DNA of 64,000 bases from an archaeon (GTDB lineage: Archaea; Nanobdellota; Nanobdellia; Woesearchaeales; GW2011-AR9), in NCBI GenBank assembly GCA_030704845.1, contig JAUYKZ010000009.1:124001-188000 (forward strand). Reading direction: 5' to 3'. Made by a program: the position numbers and the translations under genes. The notes under the pieces are model-generated. The model saw only the letters and a list, made by a program, of their open reading frames with translations, searched no databases and had not been told where the DNA came from. Positions 20,305 through 28,758 of this stretch are shown piece by piece. Within the stretch, counting starts at the first letter, position 1, and the number at the start of each line of letters is the position of its first letter.

Positions 20305-21030
20305 ATGGAAGATTCTGAACAAAAACAAAATGAAACGATTACTCTAAGTAAAGCTTCTTTATGGAAAGGCATATCTGGAGTTCTCGCAGTACTTTTGGTG
20401 ATAGCAATATTCACTGGAGGATTTGGAGTAGGGAACGATGGTTCCGGCCCAACTGGAAACGTTATTGCAGATTTAGGTGGCGGAGCTCCCACACCAAGTG
20501 TAGATGTGAAAGGCCTAGTTGATAATGATGATGCAGTGAGAGGAGATCCAAAGGCGCCAGTCACTATCGTGGAATTTAGCGATTATGAATGTCCGTTCTG
20601 TGGAAGGTTCTATTCAGAAACTCTTGGACAGATAGAAAGCAAATATATTGATACTGGAAAAGTGAAATTGGTCTATAAAGACTTCCCACTAAGTTTCCAT
20701 CCACAAGCACAAAAAGCAGCTGAAGCCGCAGAATGTGCTGGTGAGCAAGGGAAATACTACGAAATGCATGACTTGTTATTTGAGCAAGGAGTACAAGGCG
20801 GTGTAGCAGGATTTAAACAGTACGCAAGACAACTTGGATTAAATACCGCAAGATTTGATACTTGCCTAGATTCAGGAGAAATGGCATCAGAAGTTCAAGC
20901 AGATATGATTGCTGGTCAGAGAGCGGGAATTCAAGGAACGCCAGGTTTCATCATCAACGGTCAGTTAGTTTCTGGAGCGCAACCATTTGCAGTATTTGAT
21001 GCAGCAATCCAAGCAGCTTTGAATGAATAA
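20305..21030 (+). CDS. DsbA-family thioredoxin-fold oxidoreductase, N-terminal TM
   Basis: VTIVEFSDYECPFCGRFYSETLGQIESKYIDTGKVKLVYKDFPL; SD GGAGG upstream of ATG 20305; track start 20296 is TTG. Confidence 0.9.
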   Translation: MEDSEQKQNETITLSKASLWKGISGVLAVLLVIAIFTGGFGVGNDGSGPTGNVIADLGGGAPTPSVDVKGLVDNDDAVRGDPKAPVTIVEFSDYECPFCGRFYSETLGQIESKYIDTGKVKLVYKDFPLSFHPQAQKAAEAAECAGEQGKYYEMHDLLFEQGVQGGVAGFKQYARQLGLNTARFDTCLDSGEMASEVQADMIAGQRAGIQGTPGFIINGQLVSGAQPFAVFDAAIQAALNE

Positions 21031-21067
21031 AATTAGATCGTTGTTTTATTTTTCTTTTTTATTTTTC

Positions 21068-21457
21068 TTATTCCGACACGGGCAATGGACATTCACTCTT
21101 TTCGGCAAGTTCGGTAAAAGTTAATTCCCCAGTAATTCTTTCTTCGTTAGCAAATTCCCAGGTAGGGTAAGATTCTATTCCCATTTGTGTACAAAATTCA
21201 GTTTGACCTTGGCCATCAGGGAGAGAACATTCAATGTAAGTTACTCGATTAAAAGATTTCCCGAATAAATTTTTTTGAGCAATGCAATGTGGACACCAAA
21301 ATGCCCCATACATCAACGCTCCGCTCTCGGTAAGGCAAGTTGCGAAATCGTCTACTTCCGCTGAAGAAGAACAACTAACTAGTAAAAGTGAAAGAACAAT
21401 AAGGATAGAGATTACTACTTTATAACTTAATCCGAGATTTATATTTGTTTTATCCAT
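21068..21457 (-). CDS. thioredoxin-like lipoprotein
   Basis: Lipobox LLLVSC; GAFWCPHCIAQKNLFG; CTQMGIESYPTWEF. Confidence 0.75.
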   Translation of the reverse strand: MDKTNINLGLSYKVVISILIVLSLLLVSCSSSAEVDDFATCLTESGALMYGAFWCPHCIAQKNLFGKSFNRVTYIECSLPDGQGQTEFCTQMGIESYPTWEFANEERITGELTFTELAEKSECPLPVSE

Positions 21458-21516
21458 GATCTTATCCTCAGTGGGTTTTAATAATTAATTATTTGAAACT
21501 CTTTATTAAGTTATTC

Positions 21517-21532
21517 TTGAAACTAGTTTCAA
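21517..21532. promoter_or_regulatory. perfect 16-bp palindrome TTGAAACTAGTTTCAA at the promoter of the thioredoxin lipoprotein
   Basis: Exact palindrome immediately downstream (minus sense) of TTTATATA. Confidence 0.6.
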
Positions 21533-21562
21533 AGGAGTATATAAACAGATTTCTAATTAATT

Positions 21563-22438
21563 TTAAAGCATTAAATCTTCTACTTTTACACTTATCTCTT
21601 CTTTCTTTTTTAAAATACCTTCGCCAATAAAAACCAAATAATTTCTTCCTTGGCCTTGTTCAATTAACCACCTTCCACCAACATAATTCAAAAGATTGTT
21701 TTTTCCAGAAACATTCAAATAGCCTTTGAGACGGAAAATTTCTGAGGGTAATTTACTTAAAAAATAATCTAATTTTTCCTCGGTTGTATTGCCAGAAACT
21801 TCAATTGTAAAGGTTTCCATCTCATGGTCTTTTTTTTGTGTAGAGATGGTGTGTTTATGACCCACTTCCACACTTAATAATACATCTAGATCTACAACAC
21901 AATTAATTGTTTGAATTATTGGAGCTTTCGGATTAATTTTTTTCAAAACCATAATTATTTCTTCAACTTGTTTCTCTGAAACAAGATCAATTTTATTCAA
22001 TAAAAGGATATTTGCACTTTCAATCTGAATCCAGGTATTTCCTCCAATTGTTGGAAAGCGAACGAAGATATCCGCATCAACGATAGTTATCACCGCTTCT
22101 AAAGAGATATCAATTAAATCGTTCTCAATATCTAATACCAAATTGTCTGCCTCGGCTATCCCGGTTGTTTCTAAAATAATCATATCGGGAGAATAATTTG
22201 TGATTATTTCTTTAACACCAGCCTCAAATTCTCCTTGTAATGAACAACAAACACACCCTTCCAGAAGTTCCTTGACTGTAATATTTTCTCCTTGGATGGT
22301 ATCTGTATCAATACCAATCTCACCAAATTCGTTCATGAGAACGGCTATTTTTTTATCGGTGTTTCTGATTATATGTTTAAGTAAAGTGGTTTTACCACTT
22401 CCAAGATATCCGGCTAAAATAATTAATGGGGTTTTCAT
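21563..22438 (-). CDS. CobW/G3E-family GTPase (metal chaperone-like)
   Basis: GYLGSGKTTLLKHII; ELLEGCVCCSLQGEF; ETTGIAEAD; NKIDLV. Confidence 0.9.
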   Translation of the reverse strand: MKTPLIILAGYLGSGKTTLLKHIIRNTDKKIAVLMNEFGEIGIDTDTIQGENITVKELLEGCVCCSLQGEFEAGVKEIITNYSPDMIILETTGIAEADNLVLDIENDLIDISLEAVITIVDADIFVRFPTIGGNTWIQIESANILLLNKIDLVSEKQVEEIIMVLKKINPKAPIIQTINCVVDLDVLLSVEVGHKHTISTQKKDHEMETFTIEVSGNTTEEKLDYFLSKLPSEIFRLKGYLNVSGKNNLLNYVGGRWLIEQGQGRNYLVFIGEGILKKKEEISVKVEDLML

Positions 22439-24498
22439 TTTTCTTGTAAAGAAGCTTTCTTAATAATAATTCTTCCGCAATATTTCCCATCCATCGCTGG
22501 GTGTATTTCTTCCAAAACAATTTTTTTCATGAAAAGAGGACAATCCAAAACTAACGATTCATATTCGCCACCTTCCCCGTTAATCTGAAACCCGGTTTTC
22601 TGTTGTAAGATTTGAAGTTCTTCAATTTCCTTTTCTGTGATTAGCCTATTTAACCAAGATTCATCTAATCCATCTGCTGCAATAGAACTTAGAATTATCT
22701 CAAATTTATGCTGTAACAATTCTTTCATTTCCTTTATTTGTTCTTTATGCCATAACGGTGAAAAGATTTTTAGACCTAAAGAATCACAGACTTTTTCTAT
22801 CCGGTCTCGCTGATAAGTAGAATAAACAGCTCCCGTAACAACTCCACTAATATTAAATTTGTCTTTTGCTTGTTTTAAAGCTTCCTTGAGATCTTCCAAC
22901 TCCTTTTCTTTCTCACCACGAGTTTCTTTAACAATAATTGGTAACCCCATCGCTTCCGCTTGAAGAGGGGCAATATCTATTGCAGGAGTGTGGAACATAT
23001 ATGAATCTGGGTTGAGAGATTTCATTGTCACTAAACAACCCAATTCATAATTTTGTTTCTTCATGATGTATGCTGCATAAGTAGAATCTTTACCAGAAGA
23101 AAACAAGACCGCTAATTTTACATTATGGGCTGGATAAAATTTCTGGAGATATTCTGATTTCGAAAGATTTTCTTGTTTAGCAAGTTTCCCAAGCGCGTTA
23201 TCTATCCTTGAACCATATTGAGCTGCCGTCTTTTTACGGAATGCAAACTCTTTTCTTAAACCTGAATCTAAAGCAATTTCTCTGAGGATTAATTTTGTTT
23301 GATTATCTTGGATTTTATACTTTTCAGGAATCTTTAAAGAAAATTCAACCAATTTCCGATCAAGAAATGGTAAACGTAACTCTAAATTATTATCCATTGT
23401 GATAACATCATCGCGGTATAAATCTCGTTCGTACATTTTAAGAAGACCTGAAACACATTCCTGATTAATGTTTCCGGAACGTTTGTGACGTTCATACCCC
23501 GCAAAAATTTCTTCACTACCTAGACCAGAAAAAACAACTTTACATCCATCTTCCTTTGCTAACTCACAAGCAAGATAAAAGGTAAGAGCTACCCCTACTT
23601 TTACAACATTGGAATCTTCAATAAGCGGAACTATTTTTGTCAAGTAAGCCGGAATATCTTCTAAAGATATTTTTTTAATTTTAATGTTTAACCCAAGTTC
23701 CTCCGCTACTTTCTGGGCAGATTCCAAATCTGAAGGAATAGTTTCAGAATTTAAAACAGCGGTGTAACAAGTGAACTCGTGATTATTTTCTTTAAGATAT
23801 TTTGCAATAAATGTGCTATCAATTCCACCTGAAAAGAGAAGGCCAAATTTTTGGTTTGGGATCCGTTTAGCAATTGCTTCCTCTAACAGTTTTTTTGTTT
23901 CTTGTTTTAACTGTTCATGATTCTCTTTGTGTTCTGGAAGATAAGATACAAATGTCCTGTTTTCTTCTTCTAATGATTTGTTCTTTAAGTTATATTTCAA
24001 AATTGTTCTCGGGTTTAATTCTTGAATATCAAGATACCATAATTTTTCCAAAACTTTTTTTTCTGAAACGAATGCAAATTCATCTCTAGTATGAATAAAC
24101 CACAAGGGTTTAACCCCAAACAAATCTCTCGCTAAATAAAGAGTTCCGTCATTATAATATCCAAAGGCGAAAACCCCGTCAAGTTCTTCCAATTTATCTA
24201 ACTTAAACTTGTCAAGAAATCCAATCAGAAATTCAGCATCATTTTTTGCTTTGATGGAATATTTCTCTGAAAGTTCTGTCCAATTATAAATTTCACAATT
24301 AGCCGTGAGTAAGCCTTCTCTCTGTAATGGCTGTGGAACATGGTTAACCACGGCATGAAGAGTGTGTCCTAAAACGTCTCGAGAAGAAATTTCGTGAATA
24401 TTTGAAGCATCTTTTCCTCGGTTTTTTAATAAAACTAAAGCTGACTCTACCAGTGATTTAGCTTTGTCCTTATGAAATATTCCGATTATACCACACAT
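22435..24498 (-). CDS. fusion: glutamine-dependent asparagine synthetase (AsnB) + diphthine-ammonia ligase (Dph6)-like domain
   Basis: N-term MCGIIGIF (Cys2 GATase), FGLLFSGGIDSTFIA; C-term second PP-loop LAVLFSSGKDSTYAAYIMKK...GVVTGAVYSTYQRDRIEKVCDSLGLKIFSPLWH...GEGGEYESLVLDCPLF. Confidence 0.85.
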   Translation of the reverse strand: MCGIIGIFHKDKAKSLVESALVLLKNRGKDASNIHEISSRDVLGHTLHAVVNHVPQPLQREGLLTANCEIYNWTELSEKYSIKAKNDAEFLIGFLDKFKLDKLEELDGVFAFGYYNDGTLYLARDLFGVKPLWFIHTRDEFAFVSEKKVLEKLWYLDIQELNPRTILKYNLKNKSLEEENRTFVSYLPEHKENHEQLKQETKKLLEEAIAKRIPNQKFGLLFSGGIDSTFIAKYLKENNHEFTCYTAVLNSETIPSDLESAQKVAEELGLNIKIKKISLEDIPAYLTKIVPLIEDSNVVKVGVALTFYLACELAKEDGCKVVFSGLGSEEIFAGYERHKRSGNINQECVSGLLKMYERDLYRDDVITMDNNLELRLPFLDRKLVEFSLKIPEKYKIQDNQTKLILREIALDSGLRKEFAFRKKTAAQYGSRIDNALGKLAKQENLSKSEYLQKFYPAHNVKLAVLFSSGKDSTYAAYIMKKQNYELGCLVTMKSLNPDSYMFHTPAIDIAPLQAEAMGLPIIVKETRGEKEKELEDLKEALKQAKDKFNISGVVTGAVYSTYQRDRIEKVCDSLGLKIFSPLWHKEQIKEMKELLQHKFEIILSSIAADGLDESWLNRLITEKEIEELQILQQKTGFQINGEGGEYESLVLDCPLFMKKIVLEEIHPAMDGKYCGRIIIKKASLQEK

Positions 24499-24552
24499 GA
24501 GGGGTTAAATTTAGGCATATTTTATAAAATGTACTGGAGAGAATGATGAGGT

Positions 24553-25650
24553 TTACCTCAAATGAATCTCAAGAATGTCCTGATCCTGCAAGGTATGATT
24601 TAACATCACTCGTTGTGCATCGAACTTAGCTGATTTACCCCACACTCTAGCAAAACGAAATTTGCTTACAAAATCTTTATGCAATTTAGAACACACACCC
24701 CGGATATTAGTGCCTTTCTGAATAATCAGTGGTTCGTTCATATCGGCTTCTTTTCTTGGTTCTTTCATATAAACTCGAATGAAATCCAGTTTTTGGAAAA
24801 TTAATTCTTTGAGTGGTTCTATATTAATGCCCTGCTCGGCAGAGATTGCTAAATCAGCATTTAATTCTTTTTTTACTTTTTCAACAGTAACTGCAGACGC
24901 TAAATCGACCTTACTAATACAAAGCAGTGCAGGAACATATTTTTTATTTCCTTCGATACAATCAATAAAATCGTCAATGTCAATTGGACTGCGAATCAGA
25001 ACCTCTGCATTGACTATTTTGAATTCTCTTAACACTGTTTTCAAAGTGTCGTCATCAACTTCAATGGGAACTGTCTTGCCTATCTGAATACCACCTTTTG
25101 ATTTTTTTTTAATGAATACGTCTGGTCTTGTTTTGTTTAATCGAATGCGAGCTTCTCGCACTTCTCGAAGAATAGCGGGGTAATGTTCTGGATGATTTAC
25201 GTCAATAACCATTAAGACAAGATCAGCATTCAAAATAACTGTAAGCACTTCCTTTCCACGCCCTTTTCCCGAAGCAGCTCCTGAAACAATTCCAGGAACG
25301 TCTAAAATTTGAATTTTTGCCTGCTTATACTCCAACATTCCTGGGATAACAGAGAGAGTTGTAAAATCATATGCTGCTACTTCTGATTCAGTCCCAGTAA
25401 TTTTGTTAACTAAAGTGGATTTACCTGCCGAAGGAAATCCTAATAATAAGACAGTTCCATCGCCAGATTTTCTTACAGTGAACCCATGTTCTGATTTACC
25501 GGTTTTTTTCTGAACTCGCTGGTCCTGCTTTTCTTTAAGTTGAGCTATCTTAGCCTTAACAATTCCAATATGGCCTTGCGTAGCTTTGTTATATTTTGTT
25601 TTCTTTAACTCATCTTGCAGAGATTTAATTTGATCCTTATAATCAGCCAT
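24553..25650 (-). CDS. DRG/OBG-type GTPase with TGS domain
   Basis: LLGFPSAGKSTLVNKITGTESEVAAYDFTTLSVIPG; IQILDVPG; C-terminal RGVCSKLHKDFVSKFRFARVWGKSAKFDAQRV. Confidence 0.93.
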   Translation of the reverse strand: MADYKDQIKSLQDELKKTKYNKATQGHIGIVKAKIAQLKEKQDQRVQKKTGKSEHGFTVRKSGDGTVLLLGFPSAGKSTLVNKITGTESEVAAYDFTTLSVIPGMLEYKQAKIQILDVPGIVSGAASGKGRGKEVLTVILNADLVLMVIDVNHPEHYPAILREVREARIRLNKTRPDVFIKKKSKGGIQIGKTVPIEVDDDTLKTVLREFKIVNAEVLIRSPIDIDDFIDCIEGNKKYVPALLCISKVDLASAVTVEKVKKELNADLAISAEQGINIEPLKELIFQKLDFIRVYMKEPRKEADMNEPLIIQKGTNIRGVCSKLHKDFVSKFRFARVWGKSAKFDAQRVMLNHTLQDQDILEIHLR

Positions 25651-25726
25651 TATCCCCCTTAATCCATCATCTCTTTTTAATTTTACTTATAAATTACAAC
25701 AAAAATCCAATTCAGGGCAGATAAAA

Positions 25727-25763
25727 TAAAAAACCCAATCGCAGCAAGCTGCGGGGTATTTTT
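25727..25763. repeat. hairpin around CGCAGC-AA-GCTGCG with flanking CCC/GGG and A/T tracts
   Basis: CGCAGC AA GCTGCG at 25740-25753, extendable through CCC...GGG. Confidence 0.5.
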
Positions 25764-25766
25764 AAT

Positions 25767-25827
25767 CTTAACTGGATAATTGATTTAATAGTCGTTGCAG
25801 AGCAACGGAGTATTGGACCCAGTTAAG
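25767..25827. repeat. nested inverted repeat: CTTAACTGG...CCAGTTAAG enclosing CGTTGC-AGA-GCAACG
   Basis: 9-bp outer arms 25767-25775/25819-25827; inner arms 25793-25798/25802-25807. Confidence 0.6.
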
Positions 25828-25882
25828 AAATAAACCATTTCTTTCCGCAACGTTTATATATCAAATTTCTCCCCGTTAGCCT

Positions 25883-26422
25883 ATGGTGGATTTTATTACC
25901 GGAATTAAAGCTTATTTCAATCAAATCATCGCAGGAGTGATTATACTGCTGGTAGGATTTGGCTTAGGAATCCTAGTAAAGAAAGTTTTATTCAAAATTT
26001 TTCGAGAAATTGGCCTAAATAAAATTATGAGTAAAGTTGGAGTGATCGTAGATTTAGAAAAGTGGGTCAGTTCAATTATTTCATATGTTGTTTACTTGTT
26101 AACAATGGTTCTCTTTTTAGACCAATTAGGTATCGAATCTATCGTTCTTTATTTAATTGCTGGTGCTCTTTTAATGTTGGTTATACTCACCGCCCTAGTT
26201 GGATTGAAAGACGTCATCCCTAATTTTATTGCTTGGCTAATCCTACAACGGAGAGGTAGAATTAGACACGGAACAAGGGTAGAGATTAGAGAAATTGCCG
26301 GAGTAGTTGAAAAAGTGGGATTTTTAGAAACCGAAATAAGAACCCACAACGATGATATACTTTATGTACCAAATTCTTTATTTTTAAAATCTAAATTGAA
26401 AGTTAAACGAAACAATAAATAA
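25883..26422 (+). CDS. MscS-like small mechanosensitive channel homolog
   Basis: TM region, then RRGRIRHGTRVEIREIAGVVEKVGFLETEIRTHNDDILYVPNSLF. Confidence 0.75.
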   Translation: MVDFITGIKAYFNQIIAGVIILLVGFGLGILVKKVLFKIFREIGLNKIMSKVGVIVDLEKWVSSIISYVVYLLTMVLFLDQLGIESIVLYLIAGALLMLVILTALVGLKDVIPNFIAWLILQRRGRIRHGTRVEIREIAGVVEKVGFLETEIRTHNDDILYVPNSLFLKSKLKVKRNNK

Positions 26423-26662
26423 TCATCTTTTGCAACTTTCAAGTAAACTGATAATATCCCATACTTGAGTTCTATGATAAGAAGGGATGTCTAAAGAATT
26501 TAATTCGTCTAATTCGTTAAGAGCTTTCTCGATAAACAATTCTTCGTTGCTGTTAAGAATGTTTATTATCACGCTCATTCTTTCACGGAATTTCTTACTG
26601 ATATCTGTTTCTTCCTGTAAAACTTTTAAACAATCAATCGCATCTTGAATTGTAGAATTCAT
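26423..26662 (-). CDS. UPF0147-family protein
   Basis: Small helical protein with UPF0147-like pattern; overlaps pfdB by 4 nt. Confidence 0.6.
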   Translation of the reverse strand: MNSTIQDAIDCLKVLQEETDISKKFRERMSVIINILNSNEELFIEKALNELDELNSLDIPSYHRTQVWDIISLLESCKR

Positions 26663-26991
26663 TTTTTAGAAGATTCCTCTTCTTGGATTTCTTTTACCAT
26701 CTGCTTTTGGACAGTTTCCATTTCGGCCTGAATTCTTTTTTCTTGTTCAGTGAAATTTTTAAGGCGAACTTCGACAAGTTCTTTTTTATCTTCAAGATCT
26801 TTTTGTAATTGGTCTCTTGGAGTAGCTACCATTACTCTACCCAGAATTTTATAAGTCTTTTCAGTTTGTTTTATTTCTGAGAGAGCCGAAAGAAGTTCAT
26901 TCATTTGAGATTCTATCTGCTGTTTTTGTAAAGCTACAGCTTCAAGATTCTGGCGTAGCAACTGTAAATGATTAACACTTTCAGATGTCAT
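26659..26991 (-). CDS. pfdB: prefoldin beta subunit
   Basis: QLLRQNLEAVALQKQQIESQMNELLSALSEI...YKILGRVMVATPRDQLQKDLEDKKELVEVRLKNFTEQE. Confidence 0.9.
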   Translation of the reverse strand: MTSESVNHLQLLRQNLEAVALQKQQIESQMNELLSALSEIKQTEKTYKILGRVMVATPRDQLQKDLEDKKELVEVRLKNFTEQEKRIQAEMETVQKQMVKEIQEEESSKK

Positions 26992-27000
26992 TTTAAATTT

Positions 27001-27135
27001 TTACCTCGCTTTAACCTTTGCAGGTATTCGGCGACTTTTGTACAGCATTTTATATCCACAATATGGACATCTTACTCTCGTTCTGACGTTTTCTTCTTTG
27101 ACGGCCTTCGAACAATTCATGCATGTGTATTCCAT
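27001..27135 (-). CDS. rpoP: DNA-directed RNA polymerase subunit P (44 aa)
   Basis: Read by hand; too short for the ORF track: MEYTCMNCSKAVKEENVRTRVRCPYCGYKMLYKSRRIPAKVKAR*. Confidence 0.92.
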   Translation of the reverse strand: MEYTCMNCSKAVKEENVRTRVRCPYCGYKMLYKSRRIPAKVKAR

Positions 27136-27146
27136 TTGAAATTATC

Positions 27147-27350
27147 CTATAAAGAATAGGCCCTCCCCGCAAGTTTAACTGAACAAGAACCACATTCCCA
27201 AATACCTGCTGCAAGTCTTTTAACACTTGTTTTGTTGCAATACGGGCACTTTTGCTTTGTACGATGTTGAGTTTCGATATTAGCAAATTTAGTTTTTGGT
27301 TTTCTACCGTACCGTGCTCCAAATCTTTTTGTTGGAAGTTTTGTTGGCAT
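27147..27350 (-). CDS. rpl37ae: ribosomal protein L37Ae (eL43)
   Basis: MPTKLPTKRFGARYGRKPKTKFANIETQHRTKQKCPYCNKTSVKRLAAGIWECGSCSVKLAGRAYSL; ATG 27350. Confidence 0.95.
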   Translation of the reverse strand: MPTKLPTKRFGARYGRKPKTKFANIETQHRTKQKCPYCNKTSVKRLAAGIWECGSCSVKLAGRAYSL

Positions 27351-27376
27351 GTTTTTTTCCTCGTTTGAATATAAAG

Positions 27377-27536
27377 TGGGGCTGCCCGGAAAATCGGAAA
27401 TTGAATCTGATTCAGCCACTTTTTCTAAATCAGCTCAGGCTTCGTTCGAACCGGGGTCTAAAGGTCCCAAACCTCTAATGCTAGATTGCTCCCATAGCCC
27501 TTATTTTGCTTATGGACCAAGCTACAACACAGCCCC
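27377..27536 (-). tRNA. tRNA-Pro(UGG), apparently interrupted by two introns (T-loop ~54 nt; D-arm/anticodon region ~30 nt)
   Basis: Acceptor GGGGCTG/CAGCCCC; Pro-like TAGCTTGGTCC D-loop; anticodon arm AGAGG-TTTGGGA-CCTTT; T-stem CCCGG, TTCGAAC, then 54 nt before CCGGG-CAGCCCC-A. Confidence 0.8.
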
Positions 27537-27617
27537 ACTAGTCTATTTATAAATATTTTGATTGAAAATGGCCTTCATCTTAAAAATTCTTTGGTTTTTT
27601 TCGAGAGATTTGAATAT

Positions 27618-28652
27618 CTAAGAGTAATTTAAAGTTACTAACTCCTTGCTTGCTTTCGTTAAAATTCTGGTTTTTCCATCAAAAATAAGAGAATCTTCAA
27701 TTCGTAATCCAAATTTACCGGGGTAATAGATACCCGGTTCTATCGTAAATGCGTGGTTTTTAGAGATTTTTGATCCTTTTTTATAAAATGGTTCCTCATG
27801 AAGCTCTACACCAATTCCATGACCTAAAGAATGATTAAATGATTTGGCGTGTTTTCCTAATTTCTTACGACAAAATTCATCTAAATTTAAATATTCCTTA
27901 CCCTCAGCAACCATCTCAATGGTACTTTGCTGCGCATCAAGAAGAATATTATAAACCGATTTTTCTTGTTTTGTTGGTTTCCCTAAATAAAGAACTCTGG
28001 TCATATCGGCATTATAATTTTTGTAGCAAGCTCCAAAATCTAAGAGCAGAAATCCTTTACGAAGTTTTTGAGAAGAAGTGATATGATGAGGTATCGCTGC
28101 ATTCTTTCCCATTGCCGCAATTGTTGGAAATCCAACGCTGCAATCGTTTTCCCGGATAAAACTTTCTAAAAAAATGGCTGCAGATTGTTCGGTCTTAATT
28201 TTATTAATATTATTACTCAGAGCATTTAATGCGTTTGAAGTAACATCGCAAGCAATCTTAAGATATTTTTTTTCTTCTTCAGTTTTTTCTGATCTGAGAC
28301 TAGTTAAAATCGCTGTTACGTCCACAAAACGAGCTTTTGGGAAAAGTTTTTTTAACGATTCAAAACTTGATAAAGGTAAAGCAGATTTATTTATTCCAAC
28401 TTTTTTAACATCTTTTCGACCTACTTGCTTCTCCCAACCTTTTTTTAAAATAAAATTATTGATACCTTTAACCTTGGGTGGTAAGTCTAACTCAGTGAGA
28501 TATAATGAAGCTGAAGAACGACTTACCACCAGAAATCCATAAGAACAAGATGCCTGAATAAAATAGGTCAGATTTGGATCTGGATGACGTAAAAATACAA
28601 GATCTATCTCCTTCTTTTGAAGTTCCCGCTGGAACTCTTTTAATTTCATCAC
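27618..28652 (-). CDS. M24-family Xaa-Pro aminopeptidase
   Basis: LLLDFGACYKNYNADMTRVLYLG; HSLGHGIGVELHEEP; FTIEPGIYYPGKFGLRIED. Confidence 0.9.
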   Translation of the reverse strand: MMKLKEFQRELQKKEIDLVFLRHPDPNLTYFIQASCSYGFLVVSRSSASLYLTELDLPPKVKGINNFILKKGWEKQVGRKDVKKVGINKSALPLSSFESLKKLFPKARFVDVTAILTSLRSEKTEEEKKYLKIACDVTSNALNALSNNINKIKTEQSAAIFLESFIRENDCSVGFPTIAAMGKNAAIPHHITSSQKLRKGFLLLDFGACYKNYNADMTRVLYLGKPTKQEKSVYNILLDAQQSTIEMVAEGKEYLNLDEFCRKKLGKHAKSFNHSLGHGIGVELHEEPFYKKGSKISKNHAFTIEPGIYYPGKFGLRIEDSLIFDGKTRILTKASKELVTLNYS

Positions 28653-28758
28653 TTATAGGAAGAAAGCTATCTTAAAAAAGCTTTCTAAGAATCGGTTTTA
28701 TGATACAAGAGGTATATTTCCAAACAATTATAAACCATATAATAAACTCTTAGAGTTA

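Noticed and set aside
27351-27419. Upstream extension of L37Ae (MAESDSISDFPGSPTLYSNEEKN)
   Set aside because: Lies in the 3' part of the tRNA-Pro; conserved protein starts at 27350
27296-27552. Plus-strand ORFs 27296-27478 and 27349-27552
   Set aside because: Antisense to L37Ae and the tRNA-Pro; no protein-like features
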